Shown one piece after another: positions 55,300-63,946 of a stretch of DNA of 64,000 nucleotides. The notes beneath the pieces were generated by a model, which ran no database searches, had not been told where the DNA came from, and saw only the letters and a program-made list of their open reading frames with translations. This stretch comes from Bacillus infantis NRRL B-14911 (GTDB lineage Bacteria > Bacillota > Bacilli > Bacillales > Cytobacillaceae): assembly GCF_000473245.1 (NCBI RefSeq), contig NC_022524.1, positions 1,512,501 to 1,576,500 on the forward strand, in the 5' to 3' direction. The translations under genes were made by a program, and so were the position numbers. Within the stretch, counting starts at the first letter, position 1, and the number at the start of each line of letters is the position of its first letter.

Positions 55300-56454
55300 C
55301 TACCTGTCCAGCCTGCCAAGATAGGCTTCAAGCCTATCCAGCCCTTCTTTAAGCGTATCCTTCGAATAGGCAAAGGAAAGGCGGAAATAACCTTCTCCTA
55401 ACTCCGAAAAAGAGCTTCCGGGAACGAAAGCGACTCCTGCCTCGTTTACAAGCTTCAGGCAAAAATCAAAAGAAGTAATATTCTTCTCCGGAATTTTGAC
55501 GAAAATGTAGAAGGCGCCGTCGGGTTTGACAACGTCCAGCCCCATGTTTACCAGGCGGCCGTACACATAATCCCTTCTTGACAGATACTCTTCCCTCATC
55601 GGAACAGCATCATCGATTCCCTCTGTCAGAGCCTCCAGGGCGGCCATCTGGGAGATGGAAGAAGCACAGGTAACATTATACTGGTGGACCTTGAGGATAT
55701 GCTTTGCTATGGCTTCCGGCGCAAACAGCAGGCCGATTCTCCAGCCTGTCATGGAGTGGGATTTAGAGAGTCCGTTAATGACGATCGTCTGCTCCCGAAG
55801 CAGGGAGGAAATCGATGTATGAGGCCTGCCATAGTTCAGCTCGCTGTATATTTCGTCGGCCAGTATAAAAATGTCCCTGCCTTTTACAAGGTCCGCTATT
55901 TCTGCCAATTCTTCATCGGTGAGGCTGACGCCGGTCGGATTGGAGGGGTAAGGCAAAACAATGCAGCGGGTCTTCGGGCTGAGATGCCTGCGGATAACTT
56001 CTGCAGTAAACCGGAACCGGCTGTCCCTTATATCGGCGTGTACCGGCACGGCACCGCACAGTCTTATAATCGGCTCGTACCCAGGATAGACCGGCCCGGG
56101 GAGGATCACTTCGGCTCCTTCCTCAAGAATGGTTCGGAACGCAATGTCGATCGCTTCGCTGGCGCCAGTTGTCACAATCACTTCATTTTCAGCATTATAA
56201 TCCATCTTGTATTTTTGCCGGACAAAAGAGGCAGCCGCTTCTCTCAGCCTAATATCACCGGCATTATGGGTGTAGGATGTAAAGCCGCTGTCAATCGCTT
56301 TTATTGCAGCATCCCTGACATGAAGAGGGGTAGGGAAATCAGGCTGTCCAATGGTGAGGGAAATCATGTCCTTCGTCCCTGCAACCATATTAAAGAATCT
56401 CCTGATGCCTGATATTTCAATTTGCTGCACGTTTTTATTGATCAAATGTTCCAA
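55300..56454 (-). CDS. patA: Aminotransferase A
   Basis: 384 residues, class I PLP aminotransferase: SLTIGQPDFPTP, YPSNPTGV, ADEIYSELNYG and the Schiff-base Lys in INGLSKSHSMTGWRIG. PatA in B. subtilis acts on N-acetyl-LL-diaminopimelate or aromatic amino acids, part of lysine/cell-wall precursor synthesis; the substrate is not certain here. It precedes cheV in both genomes, though kinA, adjacent in B. subtilis, is missing. Confidence 0.88.
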   Translation of the reverse strand: MEHLINKNVQQIEISGIRRFFNMVAGTKDMISLTIGQPDFPTPLHVRDAAIKAIDSGFTSYTHNAGDIRLREAAASFVRQKYKMDYNAENEVIVTTGASEAIDIAFRTILEEGAEVILPGPVYPGYEPIIRLCGAVPVHADIRDSRFRFTAEVIRRHLSPKTRCIVLPYPSNPTGVSLTDEELAEIADLVKGRDIFILADEIYSELNYGRPHTSISSLLREQTIVINGLSKSHSMTGWRIGLLFAPEAIAKHILKVHQYNVTCASSISQMAALEALTEGIDDAVPMREEYLSRRDYVYGRLVNMGLDVVKPDGAFYIFVKIPEKNITSFDFCLKLVNEAGVAFVPGSSFSELGEGYFRLSFAYSKDTLKEGLDRLEAYLGRLDR

Positions 56455-56694
56455 AATATGTACCTCCTACAGAAAGTGCTGGAGAGAAGATGATGCCCAG
56501 CTGTGGTATTCAATAGCAATATTTTATCAGATTTAATGAATTGTAACCATGCAGGCTGTTTCAGATATTTAGCTTCGGGGTAAAAGGTGGTGGTTCGATA
56601 TTCCAATTATGGCTTATTTAAGGAAAAAACAGCTATTGAATATCGGCAGGGAAACCTTTAACATGAAATTGATAATGGTAAGGGAGGTATTTTG

Positions 56695-57228
56695 GTGGAG
56701 GCAGCATTTGAAAAACAGAATTATTCAGAACCAAAGGAGTATGGGGGTTTTTGGCTCAGATTCGGGGCCTACCTGATTGACGGCATCATAGTGGGAATTC
56801 CAATCGGCATTATAACAACGATCATCTTTGTCGTCTTTCTCGGCACCTCAGATTCAGTCATGTCCTCATTCACTGACCCGGCCTATATGGAATCCGGAGA
56901 GATGACAGAGGCAGAGACTATAGACTTTATCAGCCGCTACTTCGGGGCGCTGCTGCTGACATTACTGATCGGCACTGTAATCGCGGTAGCATATTTTGCA
57001 GGAATGCACGCATCTAAATGGCAGGCGACTTTAGGGAAGAAGCTTGTCGGCCTGAAAGTAACAGACCTTCAAGGGAACAGAATTACTTTCTGGAGAGCGC
57101 TTGGCAGATATATGGCACAAGCCTTTTTATCGCAAATTTTGCTGATTGGCTATATTTTGGCAGCTTTTACGGAAAGAAAGCAGGCTCTGCATGATATGAT
57201 TGCCGGCACGGTTGTTGTAAGAAATTGA
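56695..57228 (+). CDS. RDD-family membrane protein
   Basis: 177 residues, GTG start 7 nt after GGAGG. RDD signature FWLRFGAYLIDGIIVGIPIG (Arg and Asp in TM1), a second helix pair, and LGKKLVGLKVTDLQGNRITFWRALGRY before TM3, ending HDMIAGTVVVRN. RDD proteins may act in Na+ exchange or envelope homeostasis; the role here is unknown. Confidence 0.85.
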   Translation: MEAAFEKQNYSEPKEYGGFWLRFGAYLIDGIIVGIPIGIITTIIFVVFLGTSDSVMSSFTDPAYMESGEMTEAETIDFISRYFGALLLTLLIGTVIAVAYFAGMHASKWQATLGKKLVGLKVTDLQGNRITFWRALGRYMAQAFLSQILLIGYILAAFTERKQALHDMIAGTVVVRN

Positions 57229-57245
57229 GAATGATAATGCTGGGG

Positions 57246-57285
57246 AAAAGGTGGCGCAAGCAATTGCGGCTGCCTTTTTTTTTTT
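57246..57285 (+). terminator. Intrinsic terminator of the RDD gene
   Basis: An imperfect stem (AAAGG-GGC-GCAA and complement) around GCAA, followed by T11. Confidence 0.75.
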
Positions 57286-57350
57286 AGGGAAAAAGGATTT
57301 TATGAGTAAGCTGATGAATGTATTAACTAGTAAGAGGAGGTGCATCTCAG

Positions 57351-57821
57351 GTGAAGAAACAAGATTTGATAGAACATAATGAAAGTATTTCAGAATGGGT
57401 TCTTTCTCTGGAAGAAGCGGGTGATGAGGCATGGCTTGCACCGACAGCCGAGGGTAAATGGCCGCCGGCTGCTATTGTCAGCCATATGCTGTTCTGGGAT
57501 CAATATTCCTTAACTGAAAGGTTTCCGTACTTTGCAGAAGGGGCTAAGCTTCCCGGCTTTCCTGATTTTCAAAAGATCAATGATGAAGCAGAGGCTTACG
57601 CCCTGAGCGGGACCGCCAAAGAGGAGATTCTCCGCCGGTTTGCCGAAACGAGGGCCAGAATCATTCAAATGCTTGCAGGCCTGGAAGAAAGCGACCTGGA
57701 TAAGGAATTCTTCATTGGCGGCAATAAACTTTCGGCAAGAGAATATTTCATTGATTTTGCTGAACATGATCTGCACCATAAAGAGCAGGTGGAGCAGTTC
57801 TTGAATGCCCGAAGCAGCTGA
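57351..57821 (+). CDS. DinB/YfiT-like metal-binding protein
   Basis: 156 residues, GTG start with GAGGAGG upstream. Four-helix DinB fold with His ligands in AIVSHMLFWDQ and EHDLHHKEQVEQF. Many DinB-family proteins are bacillithiol-dependent S-transferases; this fits an organism that also carries FosB, but the substrate is unknown. It converges on the TetR gene, 34 bp away. Confidence 0.82.
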   Translation: MKKQDLIEHNESISEWVLSLEEAGDEAWLAPTAEGKWPPAAIVSHMLFWDQYSLTERFPYFAEGAKLPGFPDFQKINDEAEAYALSGTAKEEILRRFAETRARIIQMLAGLEESDLDKEFFIGGNKLSAREYFIDFAEHDLHHKEQVEQFLNARSS

Positions 57822-57855
57822 GCCTCCCAATAGCCAAAGGAGATCAGCCCCTTCG

Positions 57856-58452
57856 CTAATGGTGTGAGCTCTTCAATCTGAAAAGATAAAGCCCAGCCAT
57901 GCCGGCCATCAGTTCTTCCAGTGATTCCTGCTCATAATGATGGACCCAATGAAAAAGGGTTCCGAAGAAAGAGTTGACAATCATCTGCGCAAAGGGCTCC
58001 GCATCTATGGAGCTGGAAAACTCGTTGGATTCCTGGCCTTCCTTAATCATGCTGGCCAGGAACTCCTTGAAAAATCCGGTCATTTTGAGCTCAGAATGCT
58101 GAAAGTCTTTCTGAACCGTCATTATATGAAAAATAGATAGCAGCAGATTCGGGCCATATTCTTCATTGACGGCTGCCATTTTGCTGAAGAGCGCCATAAA
58201 CGCCGCCTCGATGCTTGTACAGGATTCGTATTCCGATTTAAAATCCTTCAGCACAGCTATTTGATGTGATCCAATTGCGTGCAGCGCCGCTTCTTTGGAT
58301 GTGAAATAATTAAAGAATGTCCCCTTGGCAACCCCTGCATGATTGCTGATTTGCTGAACGGTCGTATTTTGAAATCCCTGCTTTTTGAATAATTCGATCG
58401 CACTGTCAAATAAAAGCTGTTTTGTCTGTTCTTTTTGTTCCTTCCTCCTCAT
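57856..58452 (-). CDS. TetR/AcrR-family repressor
   Basis: 198 residues. N-terminal HTH FDSAIELFKKQGFQNTTVQQISNHAGVAKGTFFNYFTSKEAALHAIG and a ligand-binding helical C-terminal domain. Divergent from the UMF1-type transporter gene, which it probably controls. An extended -10 TGGTATAAT (58490-58482, minus strand) lies upstream of its start. Confidence 0.88.
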   Translation of the reverse strand: MRRKEQKEQTKQLLFDSAIELFKKQGFQNTTVQQISNHAGVAKGTFFNYFTSKEAALHAIGSHQIAVLKDFKSEYESCTSIEAAFMALFSKMAAVNEEYGPNLLLSIFHIMTVQKDFQHSELKMTGFFKEFLASMIKEGQESNEFSSSIDAEPFAQMIVNSFFGTLFHWVHHYEQESLEELMAGMAGLYLFRLKSSHH

Positions 58453-58465
58453 CGTTCCCCACCTT

Positions 58466-58555
58466 TAAATTAATTCCTGTCATTATACCATATTCGTCCT
58501 GAATAATTATTGAAAAACTTAAATTAATATGAGTTGCGTTTCCTTGTAAATTAAT
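58466..58555. promoter_or_regulatory. Phased TAAATTAAT repeats, candidate TetR operator
   Basis: TAAATTAAT occurs at 58466-58474, 58520-58528 and 58547-58555, i.e. 54 and 27 bp apart (multiples of 27). The first copy is beside the extended -10 TATAAT of the tetR gene. Not a classical palindrome, so operator status is inferred from spacing. Confidence 0.4.
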
Positions 58556-58724
58556 TGTAAAAAGAAAGGTATTTTGTACTAAGAGATTGAATATATGATG
58601 GGTGGAGAGAGGGGGATAAAAGAGAAAGAGGCTCTGCAGCCTGTTTACCGGCAAGTCAAGCAGGTATACAATGAAACTGGGAAAAGAAAAAGAGAAATGA
58701 AAAAAGAAAAAAGGGGTTGTAAGG

Positions 58725-60062
58725 ATGCCTGCACTGGAAAAGAAGCAGACAGCTAAGGCAGGAAGCGGCATAAGCCCATGGAAGCTGTATTTCACACTTC
58801 CTGTTATATCCTGGGCTTTATACGATTTTGCCAATACGATATTTTCATCCAATATCATTACTATTTTCTTTCCGTTTTATCTGGATGAAGTGGTCGGAAC
58901 GAGCGAAGTGCTCGATCAGATTGCCAGCACTTTTATCTCTTATTCAAACGCAGTAGCAAGTTTCTTTTTAGTTTTATTTTCACCGCTGTTCGGTGTCATG
59001 ATCGATAGGACCGGAAGAAAGAAGAAATACATTGTCATATTTACGCTCATTTCCGTGGCGGCCATCATCCTGATGGGAGTTTTTGCAGGAAGCAGCATGG
59101 ACAGTACCCTATTCGGGCTGCCAATGTCCCTGGCGCTTGTAGTGGTTTCCTTTGTGATAGCCAAGTTCTTCTTCCATTCCAGCCTGGTTTTCTATGATTC
59201 TATGATTACGGATATAGGGACCAAGGAGAATATCCCTCTCATTTCCGGCTTTGGTGTTGCTGTCGGCTATATCGGTACTTTAGTAGGGCTCACTGTCTAT
59301 CCTTTTATAGGAGATGACAATTTTCATGAAGCCTTCATTCCTACCGGGATTTTATTCCTTGTATTTTCCCTGCCGCTATTCTTTTTTGTAAAAGATAATC
59401 CGAAGCCTGCGGCTAAATTAAAGAAAGAATCTTTTTTGTCGGGATACAGGGAAATCTATCAGACTTTTAAAGAGATGAAGCTGTATAAACCGGTCTTTAC
59501 CTTCATGATTGCTTATTTCTTTTTGAATGATGCGATAGCTACAACCATTGCCATGATGGCTATCTATGCAAAGGCAATAATTGGCTTTTCCACCGGCCAA
59601 TTCATCCTGCTATATCTGGTGTCCACCTTATCAAGCATCATCGGTTCATTTGTTTTCGGGTATATCACGAAAGCAAAGGGAGCGAACAAGGCTGTCAAAT
59701 TTGTCGGCATATTGCTTCTGGCAGCCCTTATCATAGCCACTTTTGCTGTCAACGAAGCGATGTTCTGGGCAGCCGGCAGCATGTTTGGCATTTCCCTGGG
59801 AGCCATGTGGGTGACAACGAGGACCTATATTGTTGAGCTGACACCCGAGGACAAAAGAGGCCAGTTCTTTGGGCTGTTTGCTTTTTCCGGGAAGGTTTCC
59901 TCCATCATCGGCCCTTTCCTATACGGCAGCATCACACTCATTTTCGCGGACTGGGGAGATACTGCCAGCCGTATGGCTCTTGGATCACTCATGATTCTTA
60001 CTATCATCGGCCTTATTGTCCATTCGAAGATCCAGCAGCCAGATGAGGTAAAGCAGGGTTGA
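58725..60062 (+). CDS. UMF1/Atg22-type MFS transporter
   Basis: 445 residues, 12 membrane helices. UMF1 landmarks: VISWALYDFANTIFSSNIITIFFPFYL near the N terminus, GVMIDRTGRKKKYIV in the first loop and FFHSSLVFYDSMITDIGTKENIPLISGFGVAVGYIGTL. The family exports amino acids or unknown solutes. The AAGGGG upstream is at suitable distance from ATG 58725. Control by the divergent TetR is likely. Confidence 0.85.
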   Translation: MPALEKKQTAKAGSGISPWKLYFTLPVISWALYDFANTIFSSNIITIFFPFYLDEVVGTSEVLDQIASTFISYSNAVASFFLVLFSPLFGVMIDRTGRKKKYIVIFTLISVAAIILMGVFAGSSMDSTLFGLPMSLALVVVSFVIAKFFFHSSLVFYDSMITDIGTKENIPLISGFGVAVGYIGTLVGLTVYPFIGDDNFHEAFIPTGILFLVFSLPLFFFVKDNPKPAAKLKKESFLSGYREIYQTFKEMKLYKPVFTFMIAYFFLNDAIATTIAMMAIYAKAIIGFSTGQFILLYLVSTLSSIIGSFVFGYITKAKGANKAVKFVGILLLAALIIATFAVNEAMFWAAGSMFGISLGAMWVTTRTYIVELTPEDKRGQFFGLFAFSGKVSSIIGPFLYGSITLIFADWGDTASRMALGSLMILTIIGLIVHSKIQQPDEVKQG

Positions 60063-60143
60063 TATCCGGAATGCTAAACTGAGACGTTTTCTTGCCGATA
60101 TAAAGAATGAGACCAGTTTTTTTGAAGAGGGCAGGAGATTAAA

Positions 60144-61049
60144 ATGGAATCTAATAATGGTATTTTGCTGGAAAGCGGCACAAATGAACTTGAAATCGTC
60201 GAGTTTACAGTTGGAGGCAATCAATTCGGAATCAATGTCATCAAGGTGAAGGAAATCATCAATCCTCTTCCTGTTGTGCAAATTCCGCGTTCACACAAAA
60301 ATGTAGAGGGAATCATTGAGCTGCGCGGAGAGGTGCTTCCAGTCATCAATGTAGCGGAAGCTCTCGGGCTTGCCGCGGGCGGGAGTCCGGAAACCGATAA
60401 ATATATCGTGGCAGAATTCAACCAGCAGAAGGTTGTATTCCATGTCCAGAATGTTACCCAGATCCATCGGATATCATGGGATAAAATTGAGAAGCCGTCA
60501 GAACTGTACCAGGGAGCTGAAAGCCAGATCATCGGGGTCGTTAAGATAAATGGCGGCATGGTATTATTGCTCGACTTTGAAAAAATAGTCGTCGATATCA
60601 ACCCTGAATCAGGAATCAATGTCCAAATGGTGCAAAAGCTTGGTGAAAGGGAGCGCAGCACGAAGAAGCTTATTGTTGCCGAAGATTCTCCCCTTCTCCG
60701 GAAGCTTCTGCATGATACCCTGGCGGAAGCAGGTTTTCAATACGTGGAATTCTTCGAAAATGGGCGGGATGTACTCGAATATCTCCAGAAGCTGGAAAGT
60801 GATGGAAAGAATCTCAAAGAAGAAGTCCAGCTGGTCATAACGGATATAGAGATGCCGCAGATGGACGGCCATCATTTAACAAAGCGGATCAAATCAAGCC
60901 AGTCCTTCGGGGAGCTGCCTGTGATTATATTCTCTTCGCTGATTACGGATGATCTGCGCCATAAGGGGCAAATGGTAGGGGCAGATGCCCAGGTGAGCAA
61001 GCCGGAGATTGCTGAGCTCGTTTTATTGATCGATAAACATGCATTATGA
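60144..61049 (+). CDS. cheV: Chemotaxis coupling/adaptation protein CheV
   Basis: 301 residues. CheW-like domain (about 10-150; FGINVIKVKEIINPLPVVQIPRSHKNVEGIIELRGEVLPVINV) joined to a receiver domain (about 172-300) with EDSPLLRK, the phospho-acceptor Asp in VITDIEMPQMDG, and K in QVSKP. It couples receptors to CheA and mediates adaptation. GGCAGGAG precedes the start. Same neighbour (patA) as in B. subtilis. Confidence 0.95.
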   Translation: MESNNGILLESGTNELEIVEFTVGGNQFGINVIKVKEIINPLPVVQIPRSHKNVEGIIELRGEVLPVINVAEALGLAAGGSPETDKYIVAEFNQQKVVFHVQNVTQIHRISWDKIEKPSELYQGAESQIIGVVKINGGMVLLLDFEKIVVDINPESGINVQMVQKLGERERSTKKLIVAEDSPLLRKLLHDTLAEAGFQYVEFFENGRDVLEYLQKLESDGKNLKEEVQLVITDIEMPQMDGHHLTKRIKSSQSFGELPVIIFSSLITDDLRHKGQMVGADAQVSKPEIAELVLLIDKHAL

Positions 61050-61057
61050 TGGGAAAC

Positions 61058-61085
61058 AAAAAAGACATCTGCGGATGTCTTTTTT
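61058..61085 (+). terminator. Intrinsic terminator of cheV
   Basis: AAAAAAGACATC (61058-61069) pairs with GATGTCTTTTTT (61074-61085) around TGCG. Confidence 0.88.
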
Positions 61086-61090
61086 GTTTG

Positions 61091-61130
61091 CGCAGGACTT
61101 GGTGCTTTTGGTCCGTGCCTTTATTGAGCG
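61091..61130. repeat. Truncated copy of the 8.6/36.5-kb hairpin repeat
   Basis: CGCAGGACTTGGTGC...GTCCGTGCCT matches the right half of the cores at 8601-8644 and 36504-36549. It joins directly to the two copies of the other repeat family, so the site is a composite. Confidence 0.55.
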
Positions 61131-61138
61131 AGGTTTTT

Positions 61139-61266
61139 CCGCTTTTCTGCAGCTCCGGTCGCTAGCCCCTCGAGTCTTAAGCCACTCCAGGATTGAAGGC
61201 AAAGAACGCCTTCTATCCTGGAGCGTCTTATGCTTGTCGGGGCTGAACAAGCGCCCTCCGCTTTTC
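61139..61266. repeat. Nested-dyad repeat, copy 1
   Basis: About 125 bp from CCGCTTTTC to the next CCGCTTTTC. Nested inverted pairs: AGCCCC (61164-61169)/GGGGCT (61239-61244), CTCCAGGAT (61185-61193)/ATCCTGGAG (61215-61223), AGGC/GCCT (61197-61200/61208-61211). The whole can form one long hairpin with a small AAAGAAC loop. Confidence 0.88.
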
Positions 61267-61391
61267 GATTTGTCCAGCTCCGGGCGCTAGCCCCTCGAGT
61301 CATAAGCCACTCCAGGATTGAAGGCAAAGAACGCCTTCTATCCTGAAGCGTCTTATGCTTGTCGGGGCTGAACAAGCGCCCTCCGCTTTTC
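61267..61391. repeat. Nested-dyad repeat, copy 2
   Basis: Direct repeat of copy 1 at a 125-bp period, with a few changes (CATAAG for CTTAAG, CTGAAG for CTGGAG). It also shows GGGCGCT near the start and AGCGCCC near the end as an outer pair. It stops exactly at the base before the ykyB stop codon. Confidence 0.9.
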
Positions 61392-61859
61392 TTAGTAGCT
61401 TTCTCCCAGTTTCTTGAATACCGGTTTTTGGTATTTCTTCTTTTTATCATGCTGCTGATTTTCCGATTCTTCCTTTAATCCTGTATAAGAAGACAGGAGT
61501 TTTTTTGCTTGTCCGAGTGGAAGCCGGGTTTTTGGATTGCGCACGGCGGAATCAAGCTTCCCGAGGTGGGGAAGGTCCTCGAAATCCTTTTTGGCAGGAG
61601 GGATGTGGAAGGTATAGCTCCCGCACTCCACCAGGACGTCTGATTGCTGCTGGCTGTATCTTGGATTGCCGGAATAGTGAAGGCCGATTTTACGGGCATC
61701 TCCGTTTTTAATCAGCTTCAGGATTGCTTCGTGCTTCAGTTTATATAAAAATTTAGGGTTTGTCGCTGTTTTCGCATGGCGGTTCACAGTGAAGATGGCT
61801 TGAGAGAGGTTTTCAACCGTTGAATGCAGCCGGGGGGTCTGACTCTTGTCCGAATTCAA
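61392..61859 (-). CDS. ykyB: YkyB-like protein
   Basis: 155 residues. YkyB-family blocks: TVENLSQAIFTVNRHAKTATNPKFLYKLKHEAILKLIKNG, IGLHYSGNPRYSQQQSDVLVECGSYTFHIPPAKKDFEDLPHLGKLD and the end QKPVFKKLGESY. A soluble protein restricted to Bacillales, function unknown. The repeat array abuts its stop codon. Confidence 0.9.
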   Translation of the reverse strand: MNSDKSQTPRLHSTVENLSQAIFTVNRHAKTATNPKFLYKLKHEAILKLIKNGDARKIGLHYSGNPRYSQQQSDVLVECGSYTFHIPPAKKDFEDLPHLGKLDSAVRNPKTRLPLGQAKKLLSSYTGLKEESENQQHDKKKKYQKPVFKKLGESY

Positions 61860-62005
61860 TGTTTTGGCTCCTTTCTAATCTTTAAACATAATAGAAAACA
61901 TTGTACCAGCTTTTTCCGCAGATTAAAAGTCATGTCTTCCATAAAACTGCCAGAGGAAGAGATATAATTCATTATACCTCTTCCTTCTGGTTTTTGGAAA
62001 GATTA

Positions 62006-63280
62006 TCAGACGGAGTGGCTGATTGATTTCTCCGGAGCTGACGCTTTAAGCTTCTTAAGTACGTAGAGCAGCACTAGAGCCCCCATTAGGCAAGTGGCGC
62101 TTCCTGCACCAGCCATAACATAAGATACACCCCATAATTTGGCCAGAAGGGCTCCCGCAGCAGGTGCAATCAGCATCGCGAAGGTCTGCAGGCCCATGGC
62201 TGCAGCAGATACCCTGCCCATCATTTTCTGCGGTGTTTCGGACTGCAGCACATAACCATATGGAACAGCTTCACCTGCTCCGAAAAAGCCGAGCAGGAAG
62301 GCACCTGCAAGCCAGACTATTTGGGGGAGATCAAGGATGCCGAAGCTGCCCAATCCGACCAGGATAATAAAAAGTCCGCTGATAAATGCTGAAGCAGACA
62401 TTAAATGGATCGGACCCTTTTTCCAGAAAGTCCATTTTCCAAGCGCCAGTGACCCGGCAACACTCCCAAGTCCCACAGCACTGATTAAAAAGGTGAAACT
62501 TTCTTGCGTGAATCCGAGATTTTTTGCGACAAAGATAAACAGTCCATCATATAGGAAGATGATGAAAAATGCGGCAGAAGACAGCAGAATAGAAATCTTC
62601 AATAGCCGTGTGCCGGCAATATGCCTGATGCCAGCTGCGAAATCTGTCCAAAAGCTTTGCTCTTTCTCACCGGTCCTTTTTGCGGTTTCTGCATCGGCAG
62701 GCAATCCTTTGGATGCCGGCAGCGAGGCCAAAAAGAGGATGCTGACCAGAAAACCGGCCGCTTCAAACAGAAACGGGCTCTTGGTACCGAATACGGCCAT
62801 GAGGAGGCCCCCAAGCGCAGGACCGGCAATTTTCATGGTATTCACTGACAGCTGGCTCAGCGTCACAGCCTCCGGCAGCTTATCTTCGGCCACAATTGCC
62901 CGGATCATGCTTTGCCTTGCCGGGTCATAAAGAGCAGCAGCAGTCCCTTTTAAAAAGACAAACAGCAGCAGTACATACAAATTTGGCGACCAGAAAAGTC
63001 CTGCGACAAATACAATTTTGCAAAACATGCAAACCATCATCAAAGTTTTCTTTGGCAGTCTGTCAACAAACACACTTGCAAACGGCCCGATCAAGACCCA
63101 GGGAATACCAAGAGTGATGATAACGGCAGCAATGGCAGATTCGCCAAGCCCCCAGTAATAGACAACAATGACCTGCAATGCCACAAAATCCAGCCAATTA
63201 CCTAAATCGGAAAAGACCTGCGCCCCAAAAAGGGAACGGAAGGCTTTATCTTTCAACGGGGAGAAAATGCCGTTTTTCAT
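62006..63280 (-). CDS. MFS exporter, probable drug/macrolide type
   Basis: 424 residues, 12 helices. MFS_3 group: FRSLFGAQVFSDLGNWLDFVALQVIVVYY at the start, GPFASVFVDRLPKKTLMMVCMF, and DPARQSMIRAIVAEDKLPEAVTLSQL in the middle. Similar to macrolide-efflux and other small-molecule exporters. It directly follows the PadR gene (1 nt apart) with GGAGG before ATG, so it is probably the target of PadR. Confidence 0.85.
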   Translation of the reverse strand: MKNGIFSPLKDKAFRSLFGAQVFSDLGNWLDFVALQVIVVYYWGLGESAIAAVIITLGIPWVLIGPFASVFVDRLPKKTLMMVCMFCKIVFVAGLFWSPNLYVLLLFVFLKGTAAALYDPARQSMIRAIVAEDKLPEAVTLSQLSVNTMKIAGPALGGLLMAVFGTKSPFLFEAAGFLVSILFLASLPASKGLPADAETAKRTGEKEQSFWTDFAAGIRHIAGTRLLKISILLSSAAFFIIFLYDGLFIFVAKNLGFTQESFTFLISAVGLGSVAGSLALGKWTFWKKGPIHLMSASAFISGLFIILVGLGSFGILDLPQIVWLAGAFLLGFFGAGEAVPYGYVLQSETPQKMMGRVSAAAMGLQTFAMLIAPAAGALLAKLWGVSYVMAGAGSATCLMGALVLLYVLKKLKASAPEKSISHSV

Positions 63281-63892
63281 TTATTCATCCTCCGATTTCA
63301 GTCCGAGCGATTCCCTGCGCCTGGACAGCAATTTTTTCTCTGCCCCGGTTGGATCCTGGCCTTCGGGCAATTCCCCGGCTTTTAATATGGATATGCTCTC
63401 GTCGATCCATCTCAGCTCCGTCTCCAGCCGCATCTCTGCATAGCGGATCGTCAGCATGCCTATACTGCTGACATAGGAAATCCCGTTCCTTGGCCATTCT
63501 TTCACGAAACCAAGGATATCTTCGGATTCGCGTTTTCTTTTCTCGAGATGGCTGATTAAATGGCGGGTATCCATATCCTTGTGCCAGGTGCTCATTTTCA
63601 TGAATAGTTCATCTTTGACTGCCGGGTATGCTGGCGGGGTGCACAGCCACTCTTCAAATTCCTGCCACCCTTTTTCCGTCAGTTCATACAATTTTTTATT
63701 CCGTCCATTTTCCTCTTTTTCCATTGAGTATACATAGCCCTCTTCCTCCAGCTTTTTCAGCTTCGGATAAATGCTTCCATAGCTCATGCCCCAATAAAGC
63801 CCTGCTGCTTTATGTTCAAATTCTGATTTAATATCATAGCCAGAGCTGGGCCAAAAGCTTAGTACTGCAAGTAAGCTGTGTTCAGTTGACAA
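63281..63892 (-). CDS. PadR-family transcriptional regulator
   Basis: 203 residues from TTG 63892, with GGAGGG 6-7 nt upstream; the longer frame starting at 63967 has no RBS and crosses the operator. Winged helix: LLAVLSFWPSSGYDIKSEF...WGMSYGSIYPKLKKLEEEGYVYSMEKEENGRNKKLYELTEKG, then the vinculin-like helical C-terminal dimerisation part. First gene of the padR-MFS operon; a perfect palindrome overlaps its promoter region. Confidence 0.85.
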   Translation of the reverse strand: MSTEHSLLAVLSFWPSSGYDIKSEFEHKAAGLYWGMSYGSIYPKLKKLEEEGYVYSMEKEENGRNKKLYELTEKGWQEFEEWLCTPPAYPAVKDELFMKMSTWHKDMDTRHLISHLEKRKRESEDILGFVKEWPRNGISYVSSIGMLTIRYAEMRLETELRWIDESISILKAGELPEGQDPTGAEKKLLSRRRESLGLKSEDE

Positions 63893-63907
63893 GATAATCC
63901 CTCCACA

Positions 63908-63946
63908 TATCATATTGATATATCGACTTGATATATCAATATGATA
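63908..63946. promoter_or_regulatory. 17-bp-arm perfect palindrome, PadR operator candidate
   Basis: TATCATATTGATATATC (63908-63924) and its exact complement (63930-63946) around GACTT. Each arm also contains the self-complementary GATATATC. On the minus strand TATGAT and TTGATA within it can serve as -10 and -35. It lies about 20 bp upstream of the padR start. Confidence 0.7.
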
